Shown piece by piece: positions 53,846 through 63,349 of a stretch of DNA of 64,000 nt. The stretch is taken from contig JBEKWN010000026.1 of assembly GCA_049513055.1 (NCBI GenBank), positions 1 through 64,000 on the forward strand. The letters are read 5' to 3'. Position 1 is the stretch's first letter; each line of letters begins with the position of its first letter. Position numbers and translations under genes: made by a program. The notes beneath the pieces were generated by a model, which worked only from the letters and a program-made list of their open reading frames with translations, did not search any database and had not been told where the DNA came from. The DNA comes from UBA1163 sp049513055 (GTDB lineage: Bacteria; Desulfobacterota; BSN033; UBA1163).

Positions 53846-55027
53846 TTAATCCACTCTTTCAAAAACTCCAGCAGCGCCCATCCCGCCTCCGATACACATC
53901 GTCACAAGACCATAGCGGACTTTCCTCCGCTTCATCTCATAAAGCAAGGTGGTGGTTAATCTCGCTCCGGTGCATCCTAAGGGATGGCCCATGGCAACCG
54001 CTCCCCCATTGACATTCACGATATCTAAATTCAATCCAAGTTCTCGGATAACATAAAGAGCTTGTGAGGCAAACGCTTCGTTCAGCTCAACCAGGTCTAT
54101 ATCTTTGATTGTGAGACCTGCCTTTTTAATAGCCTTGGGAGCGGCATAAGCAGGACCAACCCCCATGATCTCGGGCGGAACTCCGGCTACAGCGAAACTT
54201 CGGAAAATAGCCATAGGTTTTACTTTCAACTGATCGGCTTTTCCCTTTGACATCAGAACAAGCGCGGCTGCCCCATCACTCGTCTGGGACGAATTGCCTG
54301 CGGTGACTGTCCCTTTAGCTTTAAAGGCAGGCTTGAGCGCGGCCATCCCTTCATAAGAGGCATCATAACGAACCCCTTCTTCTGTATCGAAGAGGACCTC
54401 TTTGATCTTTATCGTTCCGTCCTTTTGAACCTCTTTTACCTTCGCGAGAATAGGAAGAACTTCCTCTTTAAACTTCCCCTCTTTGATCGCTTTGGCTGCC
54501 TTCTGATGGCTGGAAAGGGCAAAGCGGTCCTGATCTTCTCTGGTGATGCCGAATTTATCAGCCACATTTTCTGCGGTGAGCCCCATGGAGGTATAAGCCT
54601 GAGGATTATGCTCAACCAAATATGGATTGGGCGAAGGGGTCAAACCCATGATTGGAACCTGACTCATAAACTCCACGCCACCGGCGACCATCACGTCCTG
54701 AGCCCCGACCATGATCTCATAGGCCGCCGTTGCGATAGCCTGAAGTCCTGAGGAACAGAAACGATTTACCGTCTGCCCTGGTACCGTAAAAGGGAAACCC
54801 GCTCTCATGGCTAAGACTCTTGCGAGGTTCAGCCCCTGGTCCGATTCAGGGAAGGCACATCCAATGACGATATCATCAATGTCTTCCACCTTCAGGCCAG
54901 GGACTCTTGCAACAGCCTCCTTGATGATGAGGGCGCCAATATCATCCGGCCTTGTATCCTTCAAGATCCCCCTTGGAGCCTTACCCACCGCTGTTCTCAC
55001 TGCTGAAACCACTACTGCTTCTCTCAT
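53846..55027 (-). CDS. Acetyl-CoA acyltransferase (FadA-type thiolase)
   Basis: ATG 55027 (REAVVVSAVRTAVGKAPRG) is taken as the start; an upstream in-frame codon adds six residues. 393 residues with the active cysteine in NRFCSSGLQ, NEAFASQ, GHPLGCTGAR and the second cysteine in MCIGGGMGAAG. It is a conventional FadA/FadI-type thiolase, unlike the more distant pair at 27.4 and 29.6 kb. It lies between the FadN-like and acyl-CoA dehydrogenase genes. Confidence 0.93.
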   Translation of the reverse strand: MREAVVVSAVRTAVGKAPRGILKDTRPDDIGALIIKEAVARVPGLKVEDIDDIVIGCAFPESDQGLNLARVLAMRAGFPFTVPGQTVNRFCSSGLQAIATAAYEIMVGAQDVMVAGGVEFMSQVPIMGLTPSPNPYLVEHNPQAYTSMGLTAENVADKFGITREDQDRFALSSHQKAAKAIKEGKFKEEVLPILAKVKEVQKDGTIKIKEVLFDTEEGVRYDASYEGMAALKPAFKAKGTVTAGNSSQTSDGAAALVLMSKGKADQLKVKPMAIFRSFAVAGVPPEIMGVGPAYAAPKAIKKAGLTIKDIDLVELNEAFASQALYVIRELGLNLDIVNVNGGAVAMGHPLGCTGARLTTTLLYEMKRRKVRYGLVTMCIGGGMGAAGVFERVD

Positions 55028-55140
55028 AAGACCTCCCTTACTCAAAAATCATTGAAAATTATAAAACGCAAAGTTAGCAATGATACATATTCTCTTACTT
55101 ATTGTTAATTTTGCATTGCTAATTGGTCATTTTGCATTAG

Positions 55141-57552
55141 TTAATTTCTAAGTGGTTTTCCCGTCTTCAGCATATATTCAATTCTTGCTTGCGTCTTGGC
55201 CTCTCCACAAAGGCTGACAAAAGCCTCTCTTTCCAAATCCAGGAGATACTGCTCGGTCACTTCGGTCCCGTCTGGTAAGTTCCCTCCTGACATAATGTGG
55301 CCCACCTTTTTGCCTACATGCTCATCGTATTGGCTGATATAACCGCCCTCTCTCATATAGAAGAGCCCCATCTGAAGAAGGGCATGTCCTCTCTCTCCCA
55401 TGACCTTGATATTCTTTTTTGGCCGGGGCGGACGATAGCCTTCCTTGACGAGATCAAGAACGGTATGTTTAGCATCGTGGATGAGAAAATCTCGGTTAAT
55501 TGTAATCTTATCCGTCGATCTCATAAAGCCCAACTGCTGTGCTTCTTTTGCACTGGTCGCCACCTTGGCCATCGCAACTGTCTCGAAAGCCTTTCTAACA
55601 AACGGGAGTAATTCTGCGTCCACGACACCCGATGGAATCCCTTCTGTGCATCGGAGTAACATCTCTTTTACTCCACCACCTGCCGGAATCAGACCCACGC
55701 CTACTTCGACAAGACCCATGTAAGTTTCCGCGGCGGCTTGCACCTTCGCAGAGGCGAGACAGACCTCACATCCACCTGCCAAAGTCAGGCCAAAGGGTGC
55801 GGCGACGACCGGTTTCTCAAAATATTTTATGGCCATTAGGGTATCCTGAAAAGCTTTTACAGAGAATTCAATGTCGTCCCAGTTCTCATCCTGAATTTCA
55901 AAGAGCATGAGCATCAGGTTGGCTCCTGCAGAAAAGTTCTCTGCCTGGTTACCGATCACCAGACCCTCAAATTTCTCTTCTACCTCCTTGAGTGCATCTC
56001 TCATCATCTGAATGGTATCTGCCCCAATGGTGTTCATCTTGGAATGAAATTCAAGACAGGCCACACCATCCCCGAGGTCAATTAAGCTGGCTCCGGGATT
56101 TGAAAGAACAGTCTTCTTCCTATCTTTCAGGCTTGGTAAAAGAATGATCTCCGGCTTCTCCTCGATCTCCTGGTATTGGCCTGCTCCCAGGTCAAAGTAA
56201 GAAACGCGGCCGTCCCTCTTCTCATAAAAAGAGGAATACCCTTTGCTGAGGATTCGTTCCACCAGCGGTGGAATGACTTCTCCCTCTTTCTCCATTCTTT
56301 TCACAGAGGATTTCAGACCAATGACATCCCAGAGTTCGAAGGGTCCCAATTCGTGGTTGAATCCCCATCTCATCGCTCGATCTATGTTGACCACATCATC
56401 TGCGATTTCAGGGATTTTCTCTGCTGCATAGAGCAGTGTCTTTTTCAAGATCTTCCAGCCAAACTGTCCTCCCCGATCTGGACTCATGATGAAGGTCCTG
56501 ATCCGCTCTCCAAGATCTTCAATATTCTTCGCCATCTCCACAGAAGGAAGATTCACCTTCTCTTGGGGGCGGTAATCGAGTTTTTCATAATCCAGAACCA
56601 GAGTCTCTTCTTTCCCCTCCTTTTTCAACCTCTTATAAAAGCCTTGCTTGGTCTTCTGCCCCAACCACTGGTTCTTCACCATCTTTTGGATGAAATCGGG
56701 GAACTTGAAATATTCTTTGTCCTTCCCTTCCGGAAGGCTTTGATAAAGGTTATTGGCCACATGGACAATTATATCTAACCCTACGAGGTCAACGAGCTTG
56801 AACGTGGCCATCTTCGGTCTTCCCATGGCAGGACCTGTGACCTGATCAATTTCTTCGATTCGGTACCCGTCCTCCACCATCGTTCTCAGAACAGTGGAAA
56901 TGCTAAATGTCCCGATTCGATTGGCAATGAAACTTGGGGTATCTTTGGCATAGACCACACCTTTTCCTAAAATCTTCTCGCCCACATGGGCCATTCTCTC
57001 CACGACGCTTTTAGAGGTTGATGGGATGGGAATGATCTCCAGAAGCTTCATATATCTTGGCGGATTAAAGAAGTGGGTTCCTAAAAACCTCTCTGCGAAG
57101 TCCCGTGAGAAACCTTCGCACATCTTATTAATGGAGATGCCAGAGGTATTTGAGCTGATCACGGTCCCTTCTTTTAAGAAGGGGACCAATTTTTTGAAAA
57201 GTTCTCTTTTCGTGTTCAGATCCTCGATGATCACTTCGATGATCCAATCCGCCTCCGAAACCCAGGAGAGATGATCTTCAAAGTTTCCCACGGTGATGAG
57301 CTCTGCATCGTCCCTCAAATAAAGGGATGCTGGCCTCGTTTCTTGAATTCTGTTCTTCCCCAGAACAGCGAACCGATTTCTCACCTCCGTACTTTCGAAT
57401 GTCAACCCCTTCTTCTTTTCCGCCTCTGTCATCTCCGGCGGGACAATGTCGAGGAGAAAGGAGGGAATTCCCACATTTGCCAAATGGGCAGCAATTGTGC
57501 TTCCCATCACGCCTGCCCCTAATACCGCCGCCTTTCTGATTTTCTGATTCAT
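55141..57552 (-). CDS. fadN: 3-hydroxyacyl-CoA dehydrogenase / enoyl-CoA hydratase fusion (FadN-like)
   Basis: The 803-residue fusion has reversed domain order compared with the two FadJ-like proteins: NAD-binding dehydrogenase first (AAVLGAGVMGSTIAAHLAN, GTHFFNPPRYMKLLEII), a second 3HCDH region near 390, and a C-terminal crotonase domain (from about 490) with AGGCEVCLAS and the VEVGVGLIPAGGG strand. This is the layout of Bacillus FadN and archaeal relatives. It hydrates and oxidises long-chain enoyl-CoA. The start lies 3 nt after the metallo-hydrolase stop, so they are co-transcribed. Confidence 0.93.
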   Translation of the reverse strand: MNQKIRKAAVLGAGVMGSTIAAHLANVGIPSFLLDIVPPEMTEAEKKKGLTFESTEVRNRFAVLGKNRIQETRPASLYLRDDAELITVGNFEDHLSWVSEADWIIEVIIEDLNTKRELFKKLVPFLKEGTVISSNTSGISINKMCEGFSRDFAERFLGTHFFNPPRYMKLLEIIPIPSTSKSVVERMAHVGEKILGKGVVYAKDTPSFIANRIGTFSISTVLRTMVEDGYRIEEIDQVTGPAMGRPKMATFKLVDLVGLDIIVHVANNLYQSLPEGKDKEYFKFPDFIQKMVKNQWLGQKTKQGFYKRLKKEGKEETLVLDYEKLDYRPQEKVNLPSVEMAKNIEDLGERIRTFIMSPDRGGQFGWKILKKTLLYAAEKIPEIADDVVNIDRAMRWGFNHELGPFELWDVIGLKSSVKRMEKEGEVIPPLVERILSKGYSSFYEKRDGRVSYFDLGAGQYQEIEEKPEIILLPSLKDRKKTVLSNPGASLIDLGDGVACLEFHSKMNTIGADTIQMMRDALKEVEEKFEGLVIGNQAENFSAGANLMLMLFEIQDENWDDIEFSVKAFQDTLMAIKYFEKPVVAAPFGLTLAGGCEVCLASAKVQAAAETYMGLVEVGVGLIPAGGGVKEMLLRCTEGIPSGVVDAELLPFVRKAFETVAMAKVATSAKEAQQLGFMRSTDKITINRDFLIHDAKHTVLDLVKEGYRPPRPKKNIKVMGERGHALLQMGLFYMREGGYISQYDEHVGKKVGHIMSGGNLPDGTEVTEQYLLDLEREAFVSLCGEAKTQARIEYMLKTGKPLRN

Positions 57553-57555
57553 CGT

Positions 57556-58374
57556 TTAACCCCTTTTTGGTTTTAGAAATGCATTGATCAGGTTCTGTTT
57601 GGAGATATAGCCTGAGGAGATCAAAGAGAATTGATCCCCTCTCCCTAAGAGCCTTCGCTGAATCGCTCGAGGAGATACACCCTCCTGAACACCTCTTTCC
57701 ACCTCGTTCTTTAGATTTTCTAAATGCTCAATCTTACGATGGATGGCTTCTTCTGGTCGATCGACGAAACCGCTGAAGGAACAGAACATCTTCTTTGGAT
57801 GGAGGGCAGCCACCTTCTTCAGAGAATCGATAAGAGAATAGATATCTTCATCCTCTCTTAAATATTTCACTTGTTCGCTGATGAAGAGGTCCCCAGAAAA
57901 AAGCCATCCCTCATTCGGTTCATAAAGACAGATATGGTCATCTGAATGTCCGGGTGTAGGAATGACCAAAAAAAGGAAATTTTTGGTTTGAACCTTTGAA
58001 TCCAATTCTCTCGTCTCTGAGGGATGAGGGCATCCCCAAACCAAACGCCGATACCATGGTACCCACTGAGAGGGATCTTTTAAATAAAAAAATGTTTTGG
58101 GATGAGCCAGGGGTAGAAGGCCGTACTTTTCTCTAATCCAGAAGTTGTTGCCGGTGTGATCTTCATGGTGATGAGTATTGACAACGACATCAGGATGAAG
58201 TGTGTCTAAGAGTTTCAGAAATCTATCTCGACCAAAGGCGAAGCCCGTATCGATCAAGAGCCCATCAACAAAAAAGGCATTAACCTTGTAAAGAGGAAGA
58301 CCCAAAAACTGACTGGTCATTCGAATAGAATTCACAGGACCATTTGGTTTAAAGTGTATAGACAATCGATTCAT
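57556..58374 (-). CDS. MBL-fold metallo-hydrolase
   Basis: This 272-residue metallo-beta-lactamase-fold protein has the metal motif THHHEDHTGN (H-x-H-x-D-H), a second ligand in TPGHSDDH and a late aspartate in GDLF. It is probably a thioesterase or glyoxalase-II-like hydrolase; inside a beta-oxidation operon, acyl-CoA or lactone hydrolysis is a reasonable guess. Its start overlaps the TetR stop by 4 nt. Confidence 0.85.
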   Translation of the reverse strand: MNRLSIHFKPNGPVNSIRMTSQFLGLPLYKVNAFFVDGLLIDTGFAFGRDRFLKLLDTLHPDVVVNTHHHEDHTGNNFWIREKYGLLPLAHPKTFFYLKDPSQWVPWYRRLVWGCPHPSETRELDSKVQTKNFLFLVIPTPGHSDDHICLYEPNEGWLFSGDLFISEQVKYLREDEDIYSLIDSLKKVAALHPKKMFCSFSGFVDRPEEAIHRKIEHLENLKNEVERGVQEGVSPRAIQRRLLGRGDQFSLISSGYISKQNLINAFLKPKRG

Positions 58375-58955
58375 GCTCTACCCCGTTTGATGATAACTCC
58401 ATTGATGATGAAATTGATAAACTCATTAGTCTGATTCAATCCAAACGGGTGGTCAGGACTATTTCTACCATACGTAAGACCCTTAAATAATAAGAAAACA
58501 CAATGCCCAACGACCTTTTCATCCATTTTACGAAAGACACCCTTTCCAACGCCCTCTTTAAGAATATTGACGAAAATCTCCTCAATCCCTGTTTCAATGA
58601 TGTCGGGTTTGTCCTCCAGGAATGGTGCAAAGAATCCTGCTTCATCATGGAGGACACTGACGATAAATGGATTTTGATCGAGGTATTTTAGGGCTAATCG
58701 GATGTACGTTTGAAGTTTTTCTGCTGGTTCAACGATTTTATTAATCTGGTTCAGAATAACCTTTCTGACGGATAAGGCCTCAAACATGAAAAGTTCTTCA
58801 AGAATCTTCTCCTTATTTTCAAATTCCTGATACAAGGTTCGCTTCGAAATACTGGCGGCTTTGGCGATTTCATCAACGGTAGTCTTATTAAAACCGAACC
58901 TTTCAAATCTCTTTTTGGCAAGGCTAAGAATTTGATTCCTTTTTTCTGATTCCAT
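58371..58955 (-). CDS. TetR-family regulator of the beta-oxidation operon
   Basis: 194 residues. The helix-turn-helix is AKKRFERFGFNKTTVDEIAKAASISKRTLYQEFENKEKIL; the C-terminal domain is all helical. It is the first gene of the operon with the metallo-hydrolase, FadN-like fusion, thiolase and acyl-CoA dehydrogenase. It probably represses its own operon and releases on binding acyl-CoA, as FadR-type TetR proteins do. A perfect 15-bp palindrome lies 11 nt before its start. Confidence 0.88.
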   Translation of the reverse strand: MESEKRNQILSLAKKRFERFGFNKTTVDEIAKAASISKRTLYQEFENKEKILEELFMFEALSVRKVILNQINKIVEPAEKLQTYIRLALKYLDQNPFIVSVLHDEAGFFAPFLEDKPDIIETGIEEIFVNILKEGVGKGVFRKMDEKVVGHCVFLLFKGLTYGRNSPDHPFGLNQTNEFINFIINGVIIKRGRA

Positions 58956-58965
58956 AAAATCCAGG

Positions 58966-59014
58966 AAACTAATTTAGTTTTCTATTTTCTATCATATAGC
59001 TACTTTTTTGTCAA
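58966..59014 (-). promoter_or_regulatory. Promoter and candidate TetR operator
   Basis: AAACTAATTTAGTTT (58966-58980) is a perfect 15-bp palindrome just upstream of the TetR start. On the minus strand TTGACA (59009-59014) and TAGAAA (58986-58991) with 17 bp between them form a plausible promoter whose start point would fall inside or next to the palindrome, a classic autorepression layout. Confidence 0.55.
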
Positions 59015-59232
59015 GAAATTTTTTAGGAACCAGCATAAAACATTGGGAGATAAAGATTGAATATAACTAAGCGAAATTAATAATATTTTATTTATTATAA
59101 GCGTCTCATACTCTCTTCATTATCGTTAGAAAGCGATAAGAGGAGTAATTTTTTTGACTGAAGAAACACCCAAGGTAATAAAACTGAGGAACAAAATTAG
59201 TTTAATGGTTTCTATGTCACGATCAACTCAAT

Positions 59233-60456
59233 TTATTCCCTCTCCACCTGAACCACCACCCCATCTCCCTGGGCCAATCCTCCGCATATCGAGGCAACAC
59301 CTATTCCTCCGCCCCTTCTTCTCAATTCATAAACCAGGGTCATCAGAATTCTGGCTCCGCTTGCGCCCACAGGATGGCCAATGGCGATGGCACCCCCATT
59401 GACATTCGTTTTTTCTAAAAGGGTCTTCATCTTTTCGGGATTTCCATCAGCCAAAATTTTTGCACTGACCAGAGGCATGGCAGCGAATGCCTCATTGACC
59501 TCGATGAGGTCAATCTGGTCGAGAGTAATTTGAGCCTTCTCCAATGCCCTTTGAATGGTGAAACCCGGAATGGCTGCAATCAGACGGGGAGTTGTGGCAG
59601 TGGCAACCATAGAGAGGATTTTAGCTAAAGGCTTAAGCCCCTTCTCCTTTGCCTTCTTTTCACTCATAATCAGGATGGCTGAAGCACCTGTATCCAACCC
59701 TGGGGCATTTCCTGCTGTAACCGTAGGGCTGCCGTACACAAGAGGCAGTTTGGAGAGCTTTTCAAGTGTGGTATCTGGTTTTGGCAATTCATCCTTTTCA
59801 AGAATAATGGGGGGCCCTTTTTTTAATGGTATTTCAACCCTCATCAGCTCTTCACCTATCTTAAATTTCCCTTCAGCAAAAGCCTTTGCATATCTCATCT
59901 GGCTTTGATAAGCCCATCGGTCTTGATCATCCCGTGTGATTCCATATTCAAGAGCCACATCCCCTGCGTCAACCGATACGGGGTTGAACCCTTTATAGCC
60001 CAGTCCAAACAAACCATCCCATAATTCAATATGACCCAACCTCGTTCCCCATCTAACATGAGGAGGGACAACAAGAGGAGTACGGCTCATATTCTCGGCA
60101 CCTACGCCCAAAGCAATCTCAATCTCTCCAGTTTTGACTGCTCTATATCCTAATCTCACAGCTGCCAGCGACGAACAACAGGCACGGTCAACCGTTATGG
60201 AGACAGCCTCTGAAGGCATCCCTGCCTTGAGAGTGGCTTGTCTCGCTGGGACGTCGGTTTCCAAACCCACCTCCCCAGGGACAGCGGATCCATAATAAGT
60301 CTCCTCCACCTCCTCCCCCTTCACACTCACCCTTTTCAAAACTTCACGGATCACCATGGCACCCAGATCGATGGAAGGAATGTCCTTTAAAGTTCCTCCG
60401 AATTTTCCAAAAGGCGTCCGAACAGCACTGACGATTACGACATGATTCTTTTCCAT
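59233..60456 (-). CDS. Thiolase-family acetyl-CoA acetyltransferase
   Basis: The 407-residue thiolase has its active cysteine in the less usual context RACCSSLAA, NEAFAAMPL, the His in GGAIAIGHPVGASGAR, and a C-terminal ASICGGLAQGD cysteine. It has its own promoter and is separated by 277 nt from the TetR gene downstream. It is the most diverged of the four thiolases in the window and might serve a different direction (synthesis) or substrate. Confidence 0.9.
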   Translation of the reverse strand: MEKNHVVIVSAVRTPFGKFGGTLKDIPSIDLGAMVIREVLKRVSVKGEEVEETYYGSAVPGEVGLETDVPARQATLKAGMPSEAVSITVDRACCSSLAAVRLGYRAVKTGEIEIALGVGAENMSRTPLVVPPHVRWGTRLGHIELWDGLFGLGYKGFNPVSVDAGDVALEYGITRDDQDRWAYQSQMRYAKAFAEGKFKIGEELMRVEIPLKKGPPIILEKDELPKPDTTLEKLSKLPLVYGSPTVTAGNAPGLDTGASAILIMSEKKAKEKGLKPLAKILSMVATATTPRLIAAIPGFTIQRALEKAQITLDQIDLIEVNEAFAAMPLVSAKILADGNPEKMKTLLEKTNVNGGAIAIGHPVGASGARILMTLVYELRRRGGGIGVASICGGLAQGDGVVVQVERE

Positions 60457-60495
60457 CCTCTCCCCCTTCTAAGAAGTATTTCCCTAACCGATGAT

Positions 60496-60524
60496 TGAAT
60501 ATAACTATTTTTGAAAGCTGTCAA
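60496..60524 (-). promoter_or_regulatory. Promoter of the diverged thiolase
   Basis: On the minus strand TTGACA (60519-60524) precedes TATTCA (60496-60501) by 17 bp, or TATATT (60498-60503) by 15 bp, about 40 nt before the thiolase ATG, which has an AGAAGGGGGAGAGG site. Confidence 0.5.
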
Positions 60525-60560
60525 TATTTAAAGATGAGCAAAATCAGAGGAATTAAGGAG

Positions 60561-61790
60561 TCATTTAAAAGGAAAATACTGTATTGTCCCATCGGGATAA
60601 ATAGCCACATTGGCTTTGTCACCCCATTCTGCTTTCAGTAGGCTCAAAACCTCCTCCCATGTTTTCACCCAAAGGATCGAAGGAATCTTACCAAATAAGC
60701 ATGCTCCCACATGATCTTTGAAAGGCGAGAGAACGATTAACCGCTTCACCTTGGTCGGCAGAGGTTGGGGAAGCTGAAGCCCTCCTTCTCCACATTTTCC
60801 GAACTCTCCAAAAAGATAATGGACAACTTGTCCCGCAGGTTCATTGGCAATAATCACCAAATCTCCTCCATCCTCTTTTAATGATGGAATTCCAATAAAG
60901 GGGGCGATAGCACACTCATTCGGTTTTGAATAGGAATTAACGATGACAATATCCATATTTTTTGCTGGAGTGGTCGCATAGACCTCCTTTGCTAATTTCA
61001 TCCCCTCCTGGTGTTCCAAGATTGGATCTCCTACAAAGAGACTGGTGATCTCTCCTCGGAGATTGACAATGGCATCGATCTTCACATCGAGTCCAGCCAT
61101 TCTCGTAGCCTCCTCAATATCGAGGCGAGGAATATTCCCCTCAATCTTTCCCACGCCCACACAGTCTGGATGCTCCTTCACGAGTGTCCCATGGTTATAG
61201 GCGATGGTGTCAATGTGAGACACTCCGGGAAGAATGATCTTTCCTCCTCCTCCGAAGCCTGAGAAGGGGTGAGGAACAATACAACCAATCCCGATCTTTA
61301 GATCACAGGCCATCACCTCTCTATTGATGGAGACAGGAGTGCCTCGGCTGGTTTTACCCAGATAGGTACAATAATTGAATGGATGATGGTTGTACACTGG
61401 GAATCGGTCCAGCACCTCTGGCCCCAGTTTCTTTCGAAAGTCATTTGCTGTATTCGCTCCATGTGCTCCGAGGGCGGCAATGAATCGAATCTGTTGATCT
61501 GAAATCCCAGCTTTCTCTAATTCCCCGAGCACAAAGGGGAGGATCTCAAACACAGGAGTAGGTCTCGCCAAATCATCAAAAAGAATGACAACCTCCTTCT
61601 TCCCTTTGGCCAGCTCCTGAATGGGTTTTGAACCAATAGGTTTGTTGAAGGCTTTTTCTATCTCCTTGTGTGTAAGTTTCTTTCTTTCTCCTCCTTTCAT
61701 CGGACAGAAGAAGATGGACCAAGAGGGAGGGAAATCGAGCTCCATCTCGGTATTGTCATACCAGAGAAGTTGAGGAATTTTAATTTTCAT
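60561..61790 (-). CDS. LarA-like (DUF2088) nickel-pincer racemase family protein
   Basis: The 409-residue protein matches LarA: FDDLARPTP, the AALGAHGAN histidine, and PHPFSGFGGGGKIILPGVS, in which His and Lys are 10 residues apart as are His174 and the cofactor-bound Lys184 of lactate racemase. These enzymes carry a nickel-pincer nucleotide and catalyse hydride-transfer racemisation or epimerisation of 2-hydroxy acids. No larB, larC or larE is present here. The neighbours suggest a role with hydroxy acids feeding acyl-CoA metabolism, but the substrate is unknown. Confidence 0.82.
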   Translation of the reverse strand: MKIKIPQLLWYDNTEMELDFPPSWSIFFCPMKGGERKKLTHKEIEKAFNKPIGSKPIQELAKGKKEVVILFDDLARPTPVFEILPFVLGELEKAGISDQQIRFIAALGAHGANTANDFRKKLGPEVLDRFPVYNHHPFNYCTYLGKTSRGTPVSINREVMACDLKIGIGCIVPHPFSGFGGGGKIILPGVSHIDTIAYNHGTLVKEHPDCVGVGKIEGNIPRLDIEEATRMAGLDVKIDAIVNLRGEITSLFVGDPILEHQEGMKLAKEVYATTPAKNMDIVIVNSYSKPNECAIAPFIGIPSLKEDGGDLVIIANEPAGQVVHYLFGEFGKCGEGGLQLPQPLPTKVKRLIVLSPFKDHVGACLFGKIPSILWVKTWEEVLSLLKAEWGDKANVAIYPDGTIQYFPFK

Positions 61791-61916
61791 TGTATGGATT
61801 TGCCTCCTTTATAAACCGAGGTAGCTTGGGCGGACGTGTTGATTTCAAGAAAGTAGTGGTAGGTAACTTTTAAGAAGACGGAACCTTCAAAGTTTCTACA
61901 ATTTTTATAACCAAGA

Positions 61917-62615
61917 TCAAACGAGCAAATATTTTTTCCTCACTTCCTCATTATCTCTTAGTTCCTCTATGCTTCCATGATAACGGATCTGTCCATTATC
62001 GATGATATAGCCACGGTCGCTTATTCTCAGTGTTGATCTCACATTCTGTTCAGCAATGAAGACAGTCAACCCAGCATCCCTTAACTTTTTTATCTGACCT
62101 TCGAGGGCAAATACCAGGAGGGGAGCCAACCCTTCAAAAGGCTCGTCAAGGAGTATAAACTCTGGATTTCCCATCAATGCCCGAGCAATGGCTAACATCT
62201 TCTGCTCACCTCCGCTGAGGCAGCCACCCCTTCGGGACTCTATATTTTTGAGGGCTGGGAACATCCCGTAAATTCTTTCCCTGGTCCATCCTTCCCCTTC
62301 CTTGGCTTTTCTCTCACCTATCTCTAAGTTTTCTCCCACCGTGAGGTCGGCAAAGATCCTTCTATCATCAGGTATATACCCTATACCCTTTCGTGTGAGT
62401 AAATAGGGTTCAATGCCGATAATCTCCTCTCCTTTGAATTTAATGCTCCCTTGCTTTGGGGGTGTGATGCCAATGATGCTCTTCATGGTGGTAGTTTTAC
62501 CTGCTCCGTTTCGTCCTAAAAGACAGACCACTTCTTCTCGATCAACTTTTAAAGAAACACCAAATAAAATATGGCTCAAACCATAGAAGGTATGGATTCC
62601 CTCCACCTCAAGCAT
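61917..62615 (-). CDS. Liv-type ABC transporter ATPase (LivF), system 4
   Basis: 232 residues: GRNGAGKTT, LSGGEQKMLAIARALM, ILLDEPFEGL, and AEQNVRSTL where VEQN is more usual. The ATG overlaps the livG stop by one base. It lies last in the fourth transporter operon. Confidence 0.93.
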   Translation of the reverse strand: MLEVEGIHTFYGLSHILFGVSLKVDREEVVCLLGRNGAGKTTTMKSIIGITPPKQGSIKFKGEEIIGIEPYLLTRKGIGYIPDDRRIFADLTVGENLEIGERKAKEGEGWTRERIYGMFPALKNIESRRGGCLSGGEQKMLAIARALMGNPEFILLDEPFEGLAPLLVFALEGQIKKLRDAGLTVFIAEQNVRSTLRISDRGYIIDNGQIRYHGSIEELRDNEEVRKKYLLV

Positions 62616-63349
62616 TACTCACCTCCGAGGTACGCCTCCTGTACCTCCTTGTTGTTTCTCACTTCTTCCAGGCTTCCCTGAATGATCGTTTGCCCGTGAC
62701 GCATCACCATGATACTTTGCGCAATGGAGAAAACGATGTCCATGTCATGCTCGCAGAATAATATGGTCAAGCCTCTCTGATTGGCCAACCGCTTGACAAG
62801 TTCCATCGTGGCCTGGGTTTCCTCCGGAGACATGCCGGCCGTCGGCTCATCCAGAATCAGTAATTCTGGCTCATTCCCTAAGGCAATGGCTATCTCTAAT
62901 ATTTTCTGGTCACCATGAGAGAGTGAACCCGCGATACTTTTTTCTTTATCGGACAGGCCCATGCTTTCCAAAATACTTTTTGTCTCGTTGACAGCAATGC
63001 CCTGAGCCGGCCTGAAAAGATTGGAACTTCTTCTCTGATGGGAAAGGACAGCGACTTGAACGTTCCCAAAGACGGTCAGTCTGGGGAAGATGTTTACAAT
63101 CTGATAGGATCTGGAAATTCCTTTCTTACAGATTTCGTAAGGAGGTAATTCGCCAATATCTTCACCTTTAAAAACAATTCTCCCTCTATCCCGCTTCAAT
63201 GCACCCGTGATCAGATTAAATAATGTGGTTTTCCCGGCGCCATTGGGGCCAATCACTGCCACAATCTCCCCTTTATCAACGGTGAGATTAGCGCCATTGA
63301 CTGCCATGAAGTCATCAAAAGACTTCATGAGGCTTTCTACCTGTAGCAT
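62615..63349 (-). CDS. Liv-type ABC transporter ATPase (LivG), system 4
   Basis: 244 residues: GPNGAGKTT, RSYQIVNIFPRLT, signature LSHGDQKILEIAIAL, LILDEPTAGM and CEHDMDIVFSIAQ. The start directly follows the livM stop with no spacer. The RSYQI/EHDMDIVFS pattern is closest to the LivG of system 3. Confidence 0.93.
   Translation of the reverse strand: MLQVESLMKSFDDFMAVNGANLTVDKGEIVAVIGPNGAGKTTLFNLITGALKRDRGRIVFKGEDIGELPPYEICKKGISRSYQIVNIFPRLTVFGNVQVAVLSHQRRSSNLFRPAQGIAVNETKSILESMGLSDKEKSIAGSLSHGDQKILEIAIALGNEPELLILDEPTAGMSPEETQATMELVKRLANQRGLTILFCEHDMDIVFSIAQSIMVMRHGQTIIQGSLEEVRNNKEVQEAYLGGE

Noticed and set aside
59154..59402. Short plus-strand frame with an AGAGGAG site before the thiolase
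   Set aside because: Only the first 25 codons lie outside the antisense of the thiolase gene; the rest is proline-rich shadow sequence.
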